A DNA stretch of 64,000 nt from Magnaporthiopsis rhizophila (GCA_003049465.1 PYSS01000129.1:1-64000), one strand, 5' to 3'; positions 10,861 to 22,560 are shown, counted from the first letter of the stretch. Notes: generated by a model from the letters alone, not told the origin. Numbers and translations are program-made.

Positions 10861-11708
10861 TTAGACGCTCTTTCCGAGCTTGTCCTCGTCGGCGATGCTG
10901 CCGTTGCTGGACGAGGTGTCCGTCTTAGTCAGCTCGTCGTCCTCGGCCTCGGGGCCGTGGAGGCTCTCCTCGAAGACGGGCTCCTGCTCATTCACGTCGA
11001 ACTTGGTCTTGAAGTCGTGCATGCCGCTGGTGTAGCTGCTGCTGTTGGATCGGCGGCGGGCATTGGCAAAATTGAAATTCTCATCCATGATGTCGTCGCC
11101 AGTGGTGCCCCTGTTTTTGGATTGGTCGTCAGCACTATCAGCCCATTGCTTTCTTCGTTGCGGGGTGAATACAACGCCATCTAAAACCTGGTTGATGCGG
11201 GTTTCGACAGCAGGGAAAGCGGGCGGGGCATAAATGGGTGGTGCCAAAGTGGAAACAGGCAAGCGTTGAGTGGTCCCACCGGAGGGCGCCGCCGTGTAAG
11301 TGGTTGAGGTGCTGGGTCGATTGGGAGTGCAGCAGCATGATGGGTGGGTTGGAGAGGCTGCAGTGTTACAGCCATCGCGGATTCCACACGTACCAATTGG
11401 CCTTGCCGCCGCCGTTCTTCTTGATCTTCTTGGGCTCGGCATCAGTGAAGCCGTGTTTGGCAAAGTATTTGGGGACGTGCTCCTCCGGCAGGGCAGTGCC
11501 GTTGGCCAGAGCAGCGTGGTTGCGGTCGTTGGCCTTGTGCGAGCGGGTCACTGTTGAAGTCGGTAGGGCCGTGCTGTCAGCATTGATCGAGCCGGGTGTG
11601 AAACGGGATTTGGGTCGGTCGAGTCTTTGCGTTCGGTTTAAAGCTCACTCAGAGCCAGCCGTGCACCCGCGACTAGTCGCTCGATGCAGGGAGACAAATG
11701 CACTTACT
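10861..11708 (-). CDS. TMA10: STF2/TMA10-like hydrophilin, ribosome-associated stress protein
   Basis: Small hydrophilic protein (135 aa) of the yeast Stf2/Tma10 family, which associates with ribosomes, stabilises the F1Fo-ATPase/inhibitor complex and protects during desiccation. Reading the minus strand: HVPKYFAKHGFTDAEP, then KKIKKNGGGKANW, then after an intron GTTGDDIMDENFNFANARRRSNSSS, the same order as Tma10 (KYF, GGxGKGNWG, RRGSNS). Intron 2 is 11393-11111 (GTACGT donor, GCTGAC branch, CAG) and splits the Trp codon. The frame has no ATG at its 5' end: the first codon is a spliced A|TG, with A at 11708, intron 11707-11551 (donor GTAAGTG, branch GCTGAC, acceptor CAG) and TG at 11550. The C-terminal extension is acidic and Ser/Thr-rich. 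The leader before 11708 is CA-rich, as in strongly expressed fungal genes. Confidence 0.85.
11551..11707 (-). other. Intron that splits the TMA10-like start codon
   Basis: 157-base intron on the minus strand: exon ...GTCAAGA, donor GTAAGTG, branch TGCTGACA about 30 bases before the acceptor CAACAG, then exon TGACCCGC. Joining gives AAG ATG ACC CGC. Without splicing the frame begins at a GTG codon. The donor is a perfect consensus match. Confidence 0.75.
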
Positions 11709-11824
11709 CTTGACGGATTATTTGGATGTTTGTGAATGTGAATTGGATGGTTGAAGTGATGAGTGTTGGATGTTCAATGGAAATCGAAGCTGGCGATATC
11801 CGAAGCTGGGACAGACGTAGGCGG

Positions 11825-11840
11825 CCCCTGGTATTTTAAG
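11825..11840 (-). promoter_or_regulatory. Possible core promoter of TMA10-like gene
   Basis: On the minus strand a TATA-like CTTAAAATAC (11840-11831) lies about 70 bases before a CA-rich leader. A CCCCT pentamer on the plus strand (11825-11829) resembles a stress-response element in reverse orientation. Such short motifs occur by chance; the stress-gene context is the only added support. Confidence 0.3.
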
Positions 11841-14800
11841 TTTGGATTAGCGCGCGTGCCTTGTAAAATGTGGGGTCGGGGGCGGTTTTTGGGTCGAACA
11901 AGCGGCGCACTTGACCAAACTTGGAGCCAAAGTCTGGGGAACTGGGGCGACTGGGCGGGCAGTGTGATGAGACGGGTCCGGGAGGTTGTTGCTCGCGCTG
12001 ACAAAAACAAAGGCTCGAGCCACGTCTATTTAGGGATTTTTTCTTACGGTTATCAATAGGCCGCGGAGCAGCGTCAAACGGCTACGCTGAGGGATGAGAC
12101 GAGATGTTGGCGAGTGGGAGACGTAGAGCGAAAACCTTGGACGGAAGGGTGGATGGGAGAGAGTGCGAGTTATTATAATTGATAAGAAGGTGGGTGGGTG
12201 GGAGCGAGGACGGGGTGGATAGCGGGACTGCGTTCGTTCTTGTATCCTCCTCTGTGCCTCTGGTACAGTATGAGGGGAACCCAGTGCAGAAGGCAGGCTA
12301 GGAGGTTGTGTGATGCACAGTTATGCAAACTGTGAAGAGAGTGATGGTATGGTGATGGCTTAGGTGGTGCGGAGGGAAGACCAGAAGGCACTCTCGACGG
12401 GAATGCTCTGGGGGCAGCTCCTGCCCTTTTAAACGCTGGGTGCACGAAGCTTCCCCCAAGACAGGTCCAATGAAATCGGCAGATTCCAGACAGACCAACC
12501 CGGCATCAGGCGAGCTTTGCTGCAAACGCGATCCATTTTGCCATCGCCTGCTACGATGCTAACCTTGGGATCCCGGCAAGGGGCATGCGGGCTGCGGTGC
12601 AAAAGGCGGCCGTTAACGGTAGTCGCGTGACTTGATGCAAATGATGGACTGACCCCCAAGATTGGGTGGGGCCATGGCGTGCCGGGCGCCCGCAGTGGGC
12701 GTCAGGGTCCTGCGTACAGTGCAGTGAGAAGATGGCATGGAAACTCGCAGAAACGTGCTCATGGCTTGGCGAGGCCAGCCTGTGCTATGCGTCGAGGACC
12801 TTGGAACGAGCTGGAAAGGACACGTCAGAACACGAAAAAAATGGTCATTGAAAACGAGCATACGCACGCACAACATGCGTCCCGTCGATGGGTCCCTGCG
12901 GACCCCGGGAATGGACATCGGATTCTTCGAGGAATTGTGAATTCGATCCGTTTGGGGCTGGGGACGACAGGGGCGGCCGCAAGTCTGCAACCCCTCTCCT
13001 CTCGGCAGTCCATCTCGTGCCATGTTTGCTCTTCGCACCCGCAATTGACCAGTCGGAGCGCAATCCTGCTGATTATTGGCTTGCTTTCATCCAAGCCCCA
13101 TCCAAGCTGTCGACAGACACTCGACCAGTAACACGAGGCCAATTGCATTGTTGCGAAACTGGCACTGGCTGGTCGAAGCTCGTTTCCTATTCTAGCGGAA
13201 GCTAATATGCGGCTTGCAGCTGGTGACATCAGCCGGACCCACTGCGACTGGTCTCAGGCCGCGCTCCTTCCCAGGGACGGTCGGGTCTCAGTCGCAAGCT
13301 TCAAAATGCGGGGTGGCTCCATAATGGAAGGCTTGCGGTAATGAACCCCGACCCCCGGGGACTGAGTGCCCTCTTCCGTTAGCGCCCCCAGAAGGCCAAG
13401 TCCTGAGAGGAATGGCACCGTACATAGGCATCCACAATGCCAGCGACTCTCATCCCAAGGAGTTCCGTCCCGTCTCAGCGACCTGATCGGAAGCCGCGGG
13501 TGAGCCTCCCAGACTGCCGCCCATCTTCCTTGGTGAGGCGTGTTCTAGCGCTTAGACCATGGCACGGCTGAAGCCCCAAGCCCGCCAAGCCATAATGGCT
13601 TTCGCAGCATGACGGGGAGCTCCGGCACGGCTCAGTTCGGCACCCATCCAAAGGGTCAGGTGAGCTCAGCCACCAGTTTCCCCGCCGGCATGTGTGTTTA
13701 CTTGCCTTCCGCGCCCCACCATGCACATTTGGGGTTCGTAGCGCACAATTTCACTTGTGGATTACCCCTGACTCAAAGGTCATGAGGCTTCACTCGTGTT
13801 TGACCCAGGCAAGCCGCTGTTGAGTGGCCTTCCTGGCCTGGCCTGGCTAGATTGGTCTGCTGCGGGACACGGGAGCAACGTGGCTCACGAGCGTTGACAG
13901 ATGACAGCAACGACAACGACCCGCACTTGTTGGGTTCTCAGTACATAGGAGTATCTATCTGGGAACGATTCGAGGGGAAAGGCATGGACGCAATGCTGTT
14001 GGCGCATACTGTAGATGTCTGGCTGAGATGGAAAGCCGTCTCCAGAGTCCCCACCAACCTGAGTCTAGACCGTTGAGAAGCTTCGCTCAAATCCACTGTC
14101 CACCTATATAAGAACGCCTGGCGTTTGTTTCATTGCCATTTTCCTTGATAAAACCCGCGTCGTGAGATACTTTGCTTAGAGGCATGATGCATCCACCCAG
14201 TTCCGCGCCTCTCCACGACGCGTGGCTGTGTGTACTGTATTGTTGATGCCCCTGTTTAAATTGCTGCCCATTCAAGTTCGGGAATCGTATCAAAGTAAAA
14301 AGACCGGGCATCACGTCACAGAAACCCACAGCGGAGAAGACTCGACAAACCTCCGACATCGGAAACGCAACACTCACAGATTCGGTAAAGAGACTCGAGA
14401 GCGACTAGTTAGTAACAGGTTCACGGGCAAACTGAGCGATTTGAAATGCATTTTGAGCCGCAAATCTTGATACTCCCGCGCACAGTTATCCAGCCGCTTC
14501 GGTCTGGCTTTGCACCGTGGCGTCCGCCTTTGATTCTGGGGCGGGAGGCGACTCCACAGTGTCCCGTCTGGATTTACCCCACTCACTGTTATCGCATTTG
14601 TCAGGCCGCGCAAAAGACGCATTTCCGGGTTTCCATGAGCGCGCGAAGCCAGGACGCCGCGAGCAAGCCAAACCAACAGTGTTGAATGAAGTTTCCGCGG
14701 AACCCCAAGGTAGCTTTCCAACTTGAAACTTCCATCCTTGACTGCCCTCTTTGCCCGTGTCCAGTGCGGACATCGCGAATTCCCACGGTTCGACTCTCAT

Positions 14801-14884
14801 CGGCAATTTGCCCCTCCTCGTTTTACGCCTGCCTTACAAAAGGGGGTTCCTAAAAGAAAAACACCAGACAACCAAGAAAAGAAA
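11841..14884. other. 3 kb intergenic region between divergent TMA10-like and DRE2
   Basis: No ORF here shows recognisable protein features. The largest (12613-13044 minus, 12679-13131 plus) overlap each other and have no family resemblance. The region serves as a shared divergent upstream region. The in-frame extension of DRE2 back to 14723 has no supporting features and is taken as leader. Confidence 0.5.
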
Positions 14885-16089
14885 ATGTCACCAGCAGCAG
14901 TCACCATAGACACAACGCCGGACCTGGACCCGGTCATCTCCTCCGCCGCCGCAAATGGCACCGCCGGCCACAGGACCCTGCTGCTTGCGACACCGGCGCT
15001 CGCGTCGCAGCAGAGCGCCATGGCGGACACCCTGACGGCGGTCCAGCGCGGAGACGCCAGCGATTCCTCCTCCTCATCAAAGCCAGAGCTCTACATGCTC
15101 GACCGCCTGGCCGCCGGCCTCGTGACGCTCGCTCCCGCATCCTACGACCTGGTCCTCGTCCTATCTGGCGCCGACGCCGCCCAGCGCACCGAGGCTACGG
15201 CCCTGCTCGCCCGCCGCGACGTCTTCGCCCGAGTCGCCGCCGCCATGAAGCCCGGCGCCCCGCTGCGCGCCCGAGGCGGTGCTGACGCCGACCTCGACCC
15301 CGCCGTCGCGAGGGAGGCCATCCTGGCCGGGCTCGTCGAGGCCACGGATGGGAGCGGGGGGTTCACCAAGCCCCAATTCGGAGAGGGCGCCGCCGTACCG
15401 CTACGGTTTGGGAAGAACAAGAACAAGAGCAAGATAAATGGTGAGGCAGCAGCAGCGGCGACGGCGGCGGCGGCACCGATAGCCAATGGCGGCGCCGGTG
15501 GGCCGGTACAGGCACCAGCTGCTGTTGCGGTATCGGCACCGGCTCCACCCGCGGCGGCCAAGCCCCTGCCGAGCGGCGTGGTGATGGTCGATCTCGATGA
15601 TGACTTTGATGTCTCGGACGACGACGATGTTATTGACGAGGGCGACCTGATGTCTGAGGAGGACCTGATGAGGCCAATCCAGCAGCGTAAGTGTTGAGCC
15701 ATCCCCAGACACGCTCCCACCGGAAATCCGGAATGTATCTGTTATGTTTCTCACGTACTAACTTGAGTCCCATTCTCCCAGCACCCGAGTGCGCACCCAA
15801 GCCGGGAAAGAAGCGGCGCGCGTGCAAGGACTGTACGTGCGGGCTCGCGGAGCGGCTCGAGGCCAAGGACAAGGCCCGGCGGGAGAAGGCGGACGCGCAG
15901 CTCAAGACGCTCAAGCTCGCGTCCGAGGACCTGGCCGAGCTCGACTTCACCGTCCAGGGCAAGACGGGCTCGTGCAACAGCTGCTCGCTCGGCGACGCCT
16001 TCCGCTGCGCCGACTGCCCCTACATCGGCCTGCCGCCCTTCAAGCCGGGCGAGGAGGTCACGATACTGAACAACGTTGCGCAGCTTTGA
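14885..16089 (+). CDS. DRE2: Dre2/anamorsin, cytosolic Fe-S cluster assembly protein
   Basis: Electron-transfer partner of the Tah18 diflavin reductase early in cytosolic iron-sulfur cluster assembly. Exons 14885-15686 and 15782-16089 (intron GTAAGT, branch ACTAAC, CAG; phase 1) give 369 aa. The N-terminal part is the degenerate methyltransferase-like domain (TLLLATPALASQ, YDLVLVLSG). An Ala-rich linker and an acidic patch (DLDDDFDVSDDDD) follow. The C-terminal CIAPIN1 domain has both cluster motifs: CAPKPGKKRRACKDCTC for the [2Fe-2S] site, and the twin CX2C pair CNSC...CADC for the second site. All expected cysteines are present. The linker is unusually rich in alanine repeats. Confidence 0.97.
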
Positions 16090-16486
16090 GTAACGTGATT
16101 GGGTTTATGGGTTACGCTAGAGCATGAGAAGGCATCTAGGCCTTGTTAGAGAAGTTTATAGAGCGATATCACTTTATGCCATTCCATCCTTGGCACAGGG
16201 CTTTCCTTCTTGTGGTGTCCGTTGCTGTGGCCGAGACCTGGAGCTCGTCTATCCAGACTACGGAGTCGTTTCCTGTGCCGCTCAACACAAGGCCCTGATA
16301 ACGGCGTAGAGGAGAATAGCGGCGGTAAGGTTATGAAGATGATCGTTCGGCTAGGTTACACCGTTGCGTATACGGAAATGACGTTTGTTGTCGAGGCGTC
16401 GTACCGACAACACGAATCCCAGAGACCCTTTCCGCGGCGTCACAAGACCAACCGGTCTCCGCTCGTGGCATGATACCGAACCAACC
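16090..16486. other. Convergent intergenic (DRE2 / methyltransferase)
   Basis: About 400 bases between two stop codons; presumably both 3' untranslated regions. Nothing else seen. Confidence 0.5.
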
Positions 16487-17356
16487 TCACGCAACTCTAG
16501 CCACATAAACATAAACAGCATCAACACTCACAACCTTCCCATCGATCGCGACCTTCTCCCACTCCTCCCGAAACAGCGGCCTCACCTTGTCCACCCACTC
16601 GTCAGCCGCCAACCCGACAGTGATGGACGACCGCGCAGCCTGCTCAAACTGCTCGTCGACCCTCTCCATCCCGTACTCGACGTCCCCACGGCCCGACACC
16701 TTGTCCAGCACCCGCACCTCGTCGACCGCATACCCAGCAGCACACTCCAGCATCCGCGCAAACGAGTGCTTGTCCTCAGCCCACGTCCGGTTGGACGGGT
16801 ACGCCGCGGCCGGCCCTCCCGACATGCGGCGCGCCGCACGCTCCAGCAGCAGGCCGGGGAGAAGGTTATGCTCGTGCGGCACATCCACGACCAACCTGCC
16901 ACCCGGGACGAGAAACCGCTTCCACGACCGCAGCACCGCTTCCGGCTCGGCGAGCAGCACGAAGGCGCTGCAGCAGACGACGACGTCAAACACCTGGCCC
17001 GCCAGCTCCGGCACCGTCTCGTCCAGCTGGGTCACGTCGCCGGCGTATAGGCGGATGTTGCTACTGCTGGTCTTGAGCCCGTCGCCATCGTCGAGGAGGA
17101 GCTTGGCCTGCGCCTTGGCCAGCATGGCGTCGGTGACGTCGACGCCCACGATGGAGGCGGCGCCGGCCTCGGCCGCCAGGATGACCTCGAGCCCCGTTCC
17201 GCAGCACAACACCAGCACGCGCTCGCCGGGCCGCACGTCTGCGATGGCCATGAAACGCCGGCTGAGGGCGGGGTGGTGCGAGTCGTCGTAGCCGTCCGCC
17301 CGCGCCGTGTACATGCGCTGCGCCGAGGCGGGTTGGGTCTCCTCGTTGAGGCTCAT
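16487..17356 (-). CDS. Class I SAM-dependent methyltransferase
   Basis: Intronless, 289 aa from the ATG at 17356 (MSLNEETQPAS). The frame extends upstream to 17455 without obvious protein character. Motif I is RVLVLCCGTGLEV (canonical DLGCGTG replaced by VLCCGTG), the acidic strand-2 residue is in IVGVDVTDAML, and motif IV-like VFDVVVCCSAFVLL and post-motif RFLVPGGRLVVDVPH follow. This is the UbiE/Methyltransf_11 type. There is no membrane segment or targeting signal. The substrate is unknown: the family covers quinones, sterols, small acids and arsenite, and the C-terminal half offers no diagnostic motif. It lies convergent to DRE2 and tandem to KEX1 with 680 bases between them. Confidence 0.85.
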   Translation of the reverse strand: MSLNEETQPASAQRMYTARADGYDDSHHPALSRRFMAIADVRPGERVLVLCCGTGLEVILAAEAGAASIVGVDVTDAMLAKAQAKLLLDDGDGLKTSSSNIRLYAGDVTQLDETVPELAGQVFDVVVCCSAFVLLAEPEAVLRSWKRFLVPGGRLVVDVPHEHNLLPGLLLERAARRMSGGPAAAYPSNRTWAEDKHSFARMLECAAGYAVDEVRVLDKVSGRGDVEYGMERVDEQFEQAARSSITVGLAADEWVDKVRPLFREEWEKVAIDGKVVSVDAVYVYVARVA

Positions 17357-18037
17357 GTTTGGGGTGGACCGAGTGTACGTTTCGTTGTGTGTGAAGGAAC
17401 AAAACGCTTCTTCCGTGGACCTCTTGTGTCCAAGGGCTTTGGTTGGGAGAATCAAAAGGTTGTGTTTTAAATATTTTCCAGTCCCTTTGCCAAAAAGACA
17501 TCTGGATTCGGCCAGAACGTCAACTCCTAATGCCGGGTCATCTCCACGTCACCTGAGCCATGTAGATCCCAAAAAAACCAAACAAGTGCAAAGAGAGAGG
17601 ACTACTAAAACAATGCTGATGTGTTAGGTATATAGATCCCAAAAAAAATGCCTGATAGATAGCGATATAAAAGAAAACGAAGGAAAAGAAAAGCCTGTAC
17701 GCCTGACCGCTTTGCTTCCGGGTTGTGTGTTTTTCCAACCTAAGCGCCCCTCCGTTTCGAGCCGATTCCGTGAGACATTGCATGGCGCCTTCACATTTTC
17801 AAGACTGGATACAGTAAGCGCCCCAGCCGTCTGCTTTCCCCTTGATCTCCCGGCGCCCGCGCTTGTCGATCTAGCAGCGGGCGGTCCTGGGCTTCGCTTC
17901 CGCCCTTGAAGTGCCAGCGCGGGAGGTGGAGATGCTAGGCTACTCAGACACGTCGAATAACTATCCCGGTGATTTAAGCCAGTACGATAGATTTGAACTG
18001 TGGTTGAGAGGAGCTAATGCTGCCTGATGAGGTCTCA
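17357..18037 (-). other. Intergenic, methyltransferase promoter and KEX1 3' side
   Basis: About 680 bases with short A-runs (around 17570 and 17641). No gene recognised. Confidence 0.5.
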
Positions 18038-20190
18038 TCATTGTGCTTTTGCGTCACGAGCGGTCCCCTTCACCGCGCTCTCCTTACGGGCGCCGCTGGT
18101 ATCCTCGTCGTCGCTATCCCCACCGACACTGTACCTGGCATCGACCGGCGTCTGGACGTGAAGGTCGTCAAGCTCGCTCTCGTCAAAGTCGCCAGCCTCA
18201 ACATCGCGGTTGGATCGCCTAGACCGGAAGCTGTCGAGTCCGGAATGGCGTGCCCCGTTTGCGGAAGCGCCGCCCGCCAGCCTGGTGGATGACTCGTTGG
18301 GCGAGCCACCAAACACGCCTTGGTAGCCCCGGCGGCGGCGGCGATCGCGCCAGATGTACCAGCCCCAGGCGGCGGCCGCGACGGCGACGATGACGAGCAC
18401 AACCTCGCCCGACTTGCGGTACGCGTACCACTTGGCCTCATCCACCTTCTTCTTCGCCTCCTCCTCCTGGGCCGGCGACTTGCCGCCACCAACCGTCGTC
18501 GCCGGGCCCTTCTCGCCGTCGAGGCGGCTGTCGGTAGGCTTGCCGCCGATGCTGCTGATGTCGACACCCATGAACCGGTCTAGCATGTCGCGTGTGCGGC
18601 GTGGGTAGTCGAAGGGCACCATGTGCGACGCGTTGTAGAAGACGACGTACGTGAGGTTGCGCGCCTCCTGCCAGAAGCCCGCGTTCTCGTTCTCGAAGGT
18701 CCAGTCGCGCCGTGGGGCCCACGTGCCCGGGCTCAGCTCGAAGCCTTTGCCACCGTTCCACTCCATGTTGCCGATCATGGCCTCGGTGCCCTTGTGGTTG
18801 CATATGAGGTCCTCGGCGCCAGAGAAGAGGAGGATGGGGGTTTCCTTCAAGATCTCGGGTAGGATGTTGACCGACGGCATCGACGCCCCGCTGCGGAATG
18901 TGGAGCCGACGGCTCCATTGCACTCTGTCCAGCCCGTAACTTTGTTGGAGTTGATGTTTAGAGCCCGGACGACGTCGGGCTTGCGCAGGTACGGCTTGAC
19001 GTTGGTCAGATCCGGGGGCCAGTTCATGCCGCAGCTCGGGTAAGTGTCGGTCAGGCGTATGTCGTACATGTTGGTGCACTGCCTTTGTCCGTCCGACCCG
19101 ACCTTGGTGGTGAACTTGAGCATGTCCTGAAGCACCGACTCGCAGTGCAGCGCGTCAACCATGTGCGGTGATGCCGCGACATCCTTCATGCATATTTGCT
19201 GCTGCATTTCCAGCTTCTTCCCAATGTCCGAGCCCTTCTCGACCAGCTTCCTTTCGTAGGCGAACTCGAGATATGCCGGGTACTGGTCTTTGGGAGAGAT
19301 CCATCCATTGCCAATCAGGAGGCCCTTTAGATTCCATTTCTCCTCCGGCTTCTTGTTCTTGTTCCGGTCCGTGATGTGTTTCGCGATGTATGGGATATGC
19401 TGTCCAGCGTATGATTCTCCAGCGAAGTAGAGCTGACAACGCCGGGAATAGATGTTAGCAAATAGAGCCATATGGCCGCCAAGGTCCGATGGGCGAGGAT
19501 AGGAAAGAGTGCCAGCAGTATTCGACGTACATCGTCATTCTGGTACTCCGGAAACAGCGCGAACCACTTTTCGAGGAATACGACGAACTGATCGGCCATC
19601 TGGTCCAGCTCCGTCACATAGCTATCTGTGTTGGCGTAGCTGAAGCCGGTGCCGACCGGGTTGTCGACAAACATGACGTTGGCGAACTCGGACCATGAAC
19701 CTTCGTTGTATACCAGCGTGTTTGCGTCTTTGAGCCGGTAGGGGCCGATCTCCATCAGGGCGCCATCCATGGAGCTGCAGCCTGGACCGCCGTTAAGCCA
19801 GATGACCGTCCGCTGCTTGTTGGCGATGTGTTTGTTCTGGAAGTGCCAAAAAAACAAATTGCCGTTGTGTTCGGGTATGACCTCGATGTGACTGCAAGGA
19901 GAGCGTTCTTGCATGTTAGCGACGCAACCGAAACCGAGCCCCTTAGCCATCAGGACTTCCCGGGCCGATCGGGAAGCCGATTCCATCATCTCAACCGGAG
20001 GGAGGGGTGGCGAGCGCGGTAGATCTCACCCTGCGTGCATCTTGAGGAGCGGTCCCGGGGGAGCGCCAGGTAGTGATTTGACAAAATAGTCGCTCGCAGA
20101 GGCGGCGCTGACGACCGCGCTCCACGAGAGGCCGAGCAGTGCCAGCGCGGCCGGCCGACGCATCTCTGCCAATATTGATGGAATAAACAT
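18038..20190 (-). CDS. KEX1: Pheromone-processing carboxypeptidase Kex1
   Basis: Serine carboxypeptidase of the late Golgi that trims Lys/Arg from the C-termini of Kex2-cleaved precursors. Exons 20190-20030, 19891-19531 and 19432-18038 give 638 aa, the usual family length. Introns 20029-19892 (GTGAGA, branch GCTAAC) and 19530-19433 (GTACGT, branch GCTAAC) join AG|HIEVIPE and NDD|LYFAGES. The N-terminal signal peptide is hydrophobic (AALALLGLSWSAVVSAASA). Catalytic residues: Ser in GESYAG (about residue 181), Asp in FSGAEDLICNHKG and His in NASHMVPFDYP; the oxyanion motif is NGGPGCSSMDG. A membrane segment near residues 515-535 (VVLVIVAVAAAAWGWYIW) is followed by an Arg cluster and an acidic cytosolic tail that may act in Golgi retrieval. 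Confidence 0.97.
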
Positions 20191-21264
20191 GATCGCTTGT
20201 AGAATGGAACGTCCGGGAGGGTTATTGATTTTCTCCGCTGGCGGGGGAGGATGGGGACTCGAGGGTGGGCGGCGATTGCCCCCAGCGCGGCGGAAGGAAC
20301 GGCAAGGCGAGGCGGAGGACGGAAAGAAACAGACGTGTCAAATCGTGGACACTTTTCAGAACATGAAGGCCGGCGAACAAAGAGAAGTCCACACAACGGT
20401 GGCCTCTGGAAAGAGGAAGACTGAGCGGGAATAAGGGGCTCTGTCTTCACACGGAGAGGCCCCAGTGCAGCAGTATCCGCGCGATCAACAGTCGTGGGTT
20501 TTGGATCCCGACCCGCGCTGATTCAAGGCCAAGGTGTCCTCGATAGGTTTCCGATTATGCTTGAAATCGATCGCCGCAGCCAAAAGTGTCTGGGCGGCTG
20601 AATGAACCCACGCTTGCGACAGTGGAGGCTCCGCTGGCAACCTAATCCTCAACCATTCCGCATTGGGCAGGGGTCGGGGGCTCGTTTTCTGTGCGGCGCG
20701 ACCCCAGGGTCTCGATCTTAACGCTGGTGTGGCTCAAGGCGGCAAAATAGGTAGCTGCTTACTACAGGGCTGGGGCGTTGTTGCTAAATCTGCCAGAATT
20801 AGCATCCGAGGCTGACTGTTTTTGACCGCGCCTCTCTGCTACAGCGGGTGCGAATTCGCGCTTCTGGTTCTCTGGTCGGCATTCCATCTCCCATAGTTAG
20901 TGAGAATCCAAGTAGGCGGTTAGGCCGTTCTCATGTTACGTACAATTACAAGCATGTTTGGAGGCGCCAAGGGCCTCCGCGTCTCAAGCGCATTGTAAGG
21001 TGTCGCGATGAAGAGTCGAAACAGCCGTCCCCACAGCACGAGCAGCCACACCAGGACCGTGCAGATGGACTCGGTCTCCACGTCACCAGCCACAACTTTG
21101 TCTGGTGGGGTTCTACTAAGTGTTTCGTCCAATGTAATGTTCCGGCTAGGTATTTTCGGTTCAAGGCAGGGGGATGAAAGACGCAAAATATTCCATCTTT
21201 CCCGAATCGCTTATGCCAGGCTTGAAGTGCCAACGGCCAAAATAGATCGGGACAACGCCGCAAA
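20191..21264. other. Divergent intergenic (KEX1 / SFM1)
   Basis: About 1.07 kb shared upstream region of two divergent genes. No ORF with protein character, no RNA gene and no notable repeat. Confidence 0.5.
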
Positions 21265-22216
21265 ATGGCCTCCCCGGCAAAAACCTACATTGTCGAGCAC
21301 CTGGATCCGGAGCTTGGCCCGTGGTCGGAGCTGGAGTACCTCGCCATCGCCCAAGAGACAGAGCGTGCCGGCGGCAGCTTCTTGTTGTCGTCGCTGCCCA
21401 CTGCTTTCTCCCCTCCAGCGGCCCTTCAAGCTATTCCAGCCTTCAAGGCCGAGAACCGCGGGGTTGAGGAGCTCTACGCTCACGACAAGACACGAGTGTG
21501 TCTGCTCGATCCCTCTGCGGCCAAGGACCTGAGCCCGGAGGATGGCGGGAAGTTCGACGTGTTTCTTTTCGGTGGCATTTTGGGTACGTTACCCAAAGAT
21601 GTCCTGCGCCCTGTCAAAAACAAGGCAAGGGGATAAGGGACGCTGACTTTCGCAGGTGATGATCCTCCCAGGGGTATGGCGTCCTTGCCCCTCTCCAAGC
21701 GACGCTGAGGTCCGGCCCTCACGTAGTCGCGGCGGCGAGCTCCAGTAGATCTGACGCTTCGACCGTAGATAGGACATCTGAGCTACGAAAGAAGGGCTTC
21801 GAGGGCAGGAGACTGGGGTCGAAGCAAATGACGACAGACACGGCAGTTCGTGTGACCAGGATGGTCGTGGAGGAGAAGCGTAAGACCTGGAGCTAGCCCA
21901 AGTTACTTACGGTCTGCGTGAGTTACACGCCCAGCTGACTTCGAGCTGCCTCTTGGATGGATAAAGTGCCCCTCGAGGATATTCCCTACCTCGACTTCCC
22001 CGAGTTGAAGTTCAACGAGCACGAGAGTACCGAAATGCCATTTCGCTACGTCAAGGGTGATGATGGCAAGCCAGTGATGCCAAAGGTAGTCAATCACCGT
22101 CAATCGTATGAAACGAATTGTTCATGTACAAGTCAGCACAGAACTAACTCGCATGGAAGGGGATGGTTGAGCTTATTAGCAAGGATGCCGACAAGGCAAT
22201 CGACGACCTGTTCTGA
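21265..22216 (+). CDS. SFM1: Sfm1-like SPOUT protein arginine methyltransferase
   Basis: SPOUT-fold enzyme; the yeast homologue methylates Arg146 of ribosomal protein Rps3. Five exons: 21265-21583, 21656-21673, 21769-21879, 21967-22085 and 22160-22216, total 207 aa, matching the family length. The conserved order is intact: YIVEHLDPELGPWSELEY, VCLLDPSA, FDVFLFGGILG, then DDPPR on the microexon, DRTSELRKKGFEGRRLG, MTTDTAVRVTRMVVEEK, IPYLDFPELKFNEHESTEMPFRY and the C-terminal GMVELISKDADKAIDDLF. The loop GGILGDDPPRDRT forms the knot that binds S-adenosylmethionine. All donors are GT and all acceptors AG, and phases agree throughout (1,1,1,0). Branch motifs (GCTGAC or CTAAC) precede most acceptors. 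Confidence 0.93.
21656..21673 (+). other. 18-base microexon of SFM1
   Basis: Flanked by CGCAG and GTATGG. It supplies the residues DDPPR plus split Gly and Asp codons of the invariant SPOUT loop. Skipping it would keep frame (18 = 6 x 3) but delete the catalytic loop. Confidence 0.85.
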
Positions 22217-22560
22217 TTCTTGTTATACTGGGAAAAGCCGTATTAGTCTTTACTGTCGTAAAGGCACTGCAATAGGTAGACATCAAGCATTGGGACGAAC
22301 GACTTGGACTTGGAACAGCGTCGACGAGGGGCGTTGGAGGGGTCGGTCACCTATGACGATGCTAGCGCTTATCTTATCACTTGTTATAAGCCCGCGACGT
22401 TAGTCCGACGGAATGATCCTGGGTGGTATACCCTTCGCCCCGCAGTCCCAGACAGCCCATGCCCAGAACTGGTGACGGCTTCATATACAGCTTCTCAAAG
22501 CAGACCTACGGCTTTCATCCTGCACCCGTAAATCTTCGGTACTCGGCGCCCCAGAAGAAT

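Noticed and set aside
12613..13229. Overlapping ORFs on both strands upstream of DRE2
   Set aside because: No motifs, mutually antisense, and start codons are inconsistent; treated as chance ORFs in intergenic DNA.
22423..22560. N-terminal extension of the dihydroorotate dehydrogenase ORF
   Set aside because: Open frame but without conserved features; the ATG at 22561 begins the family-like N-terminus.
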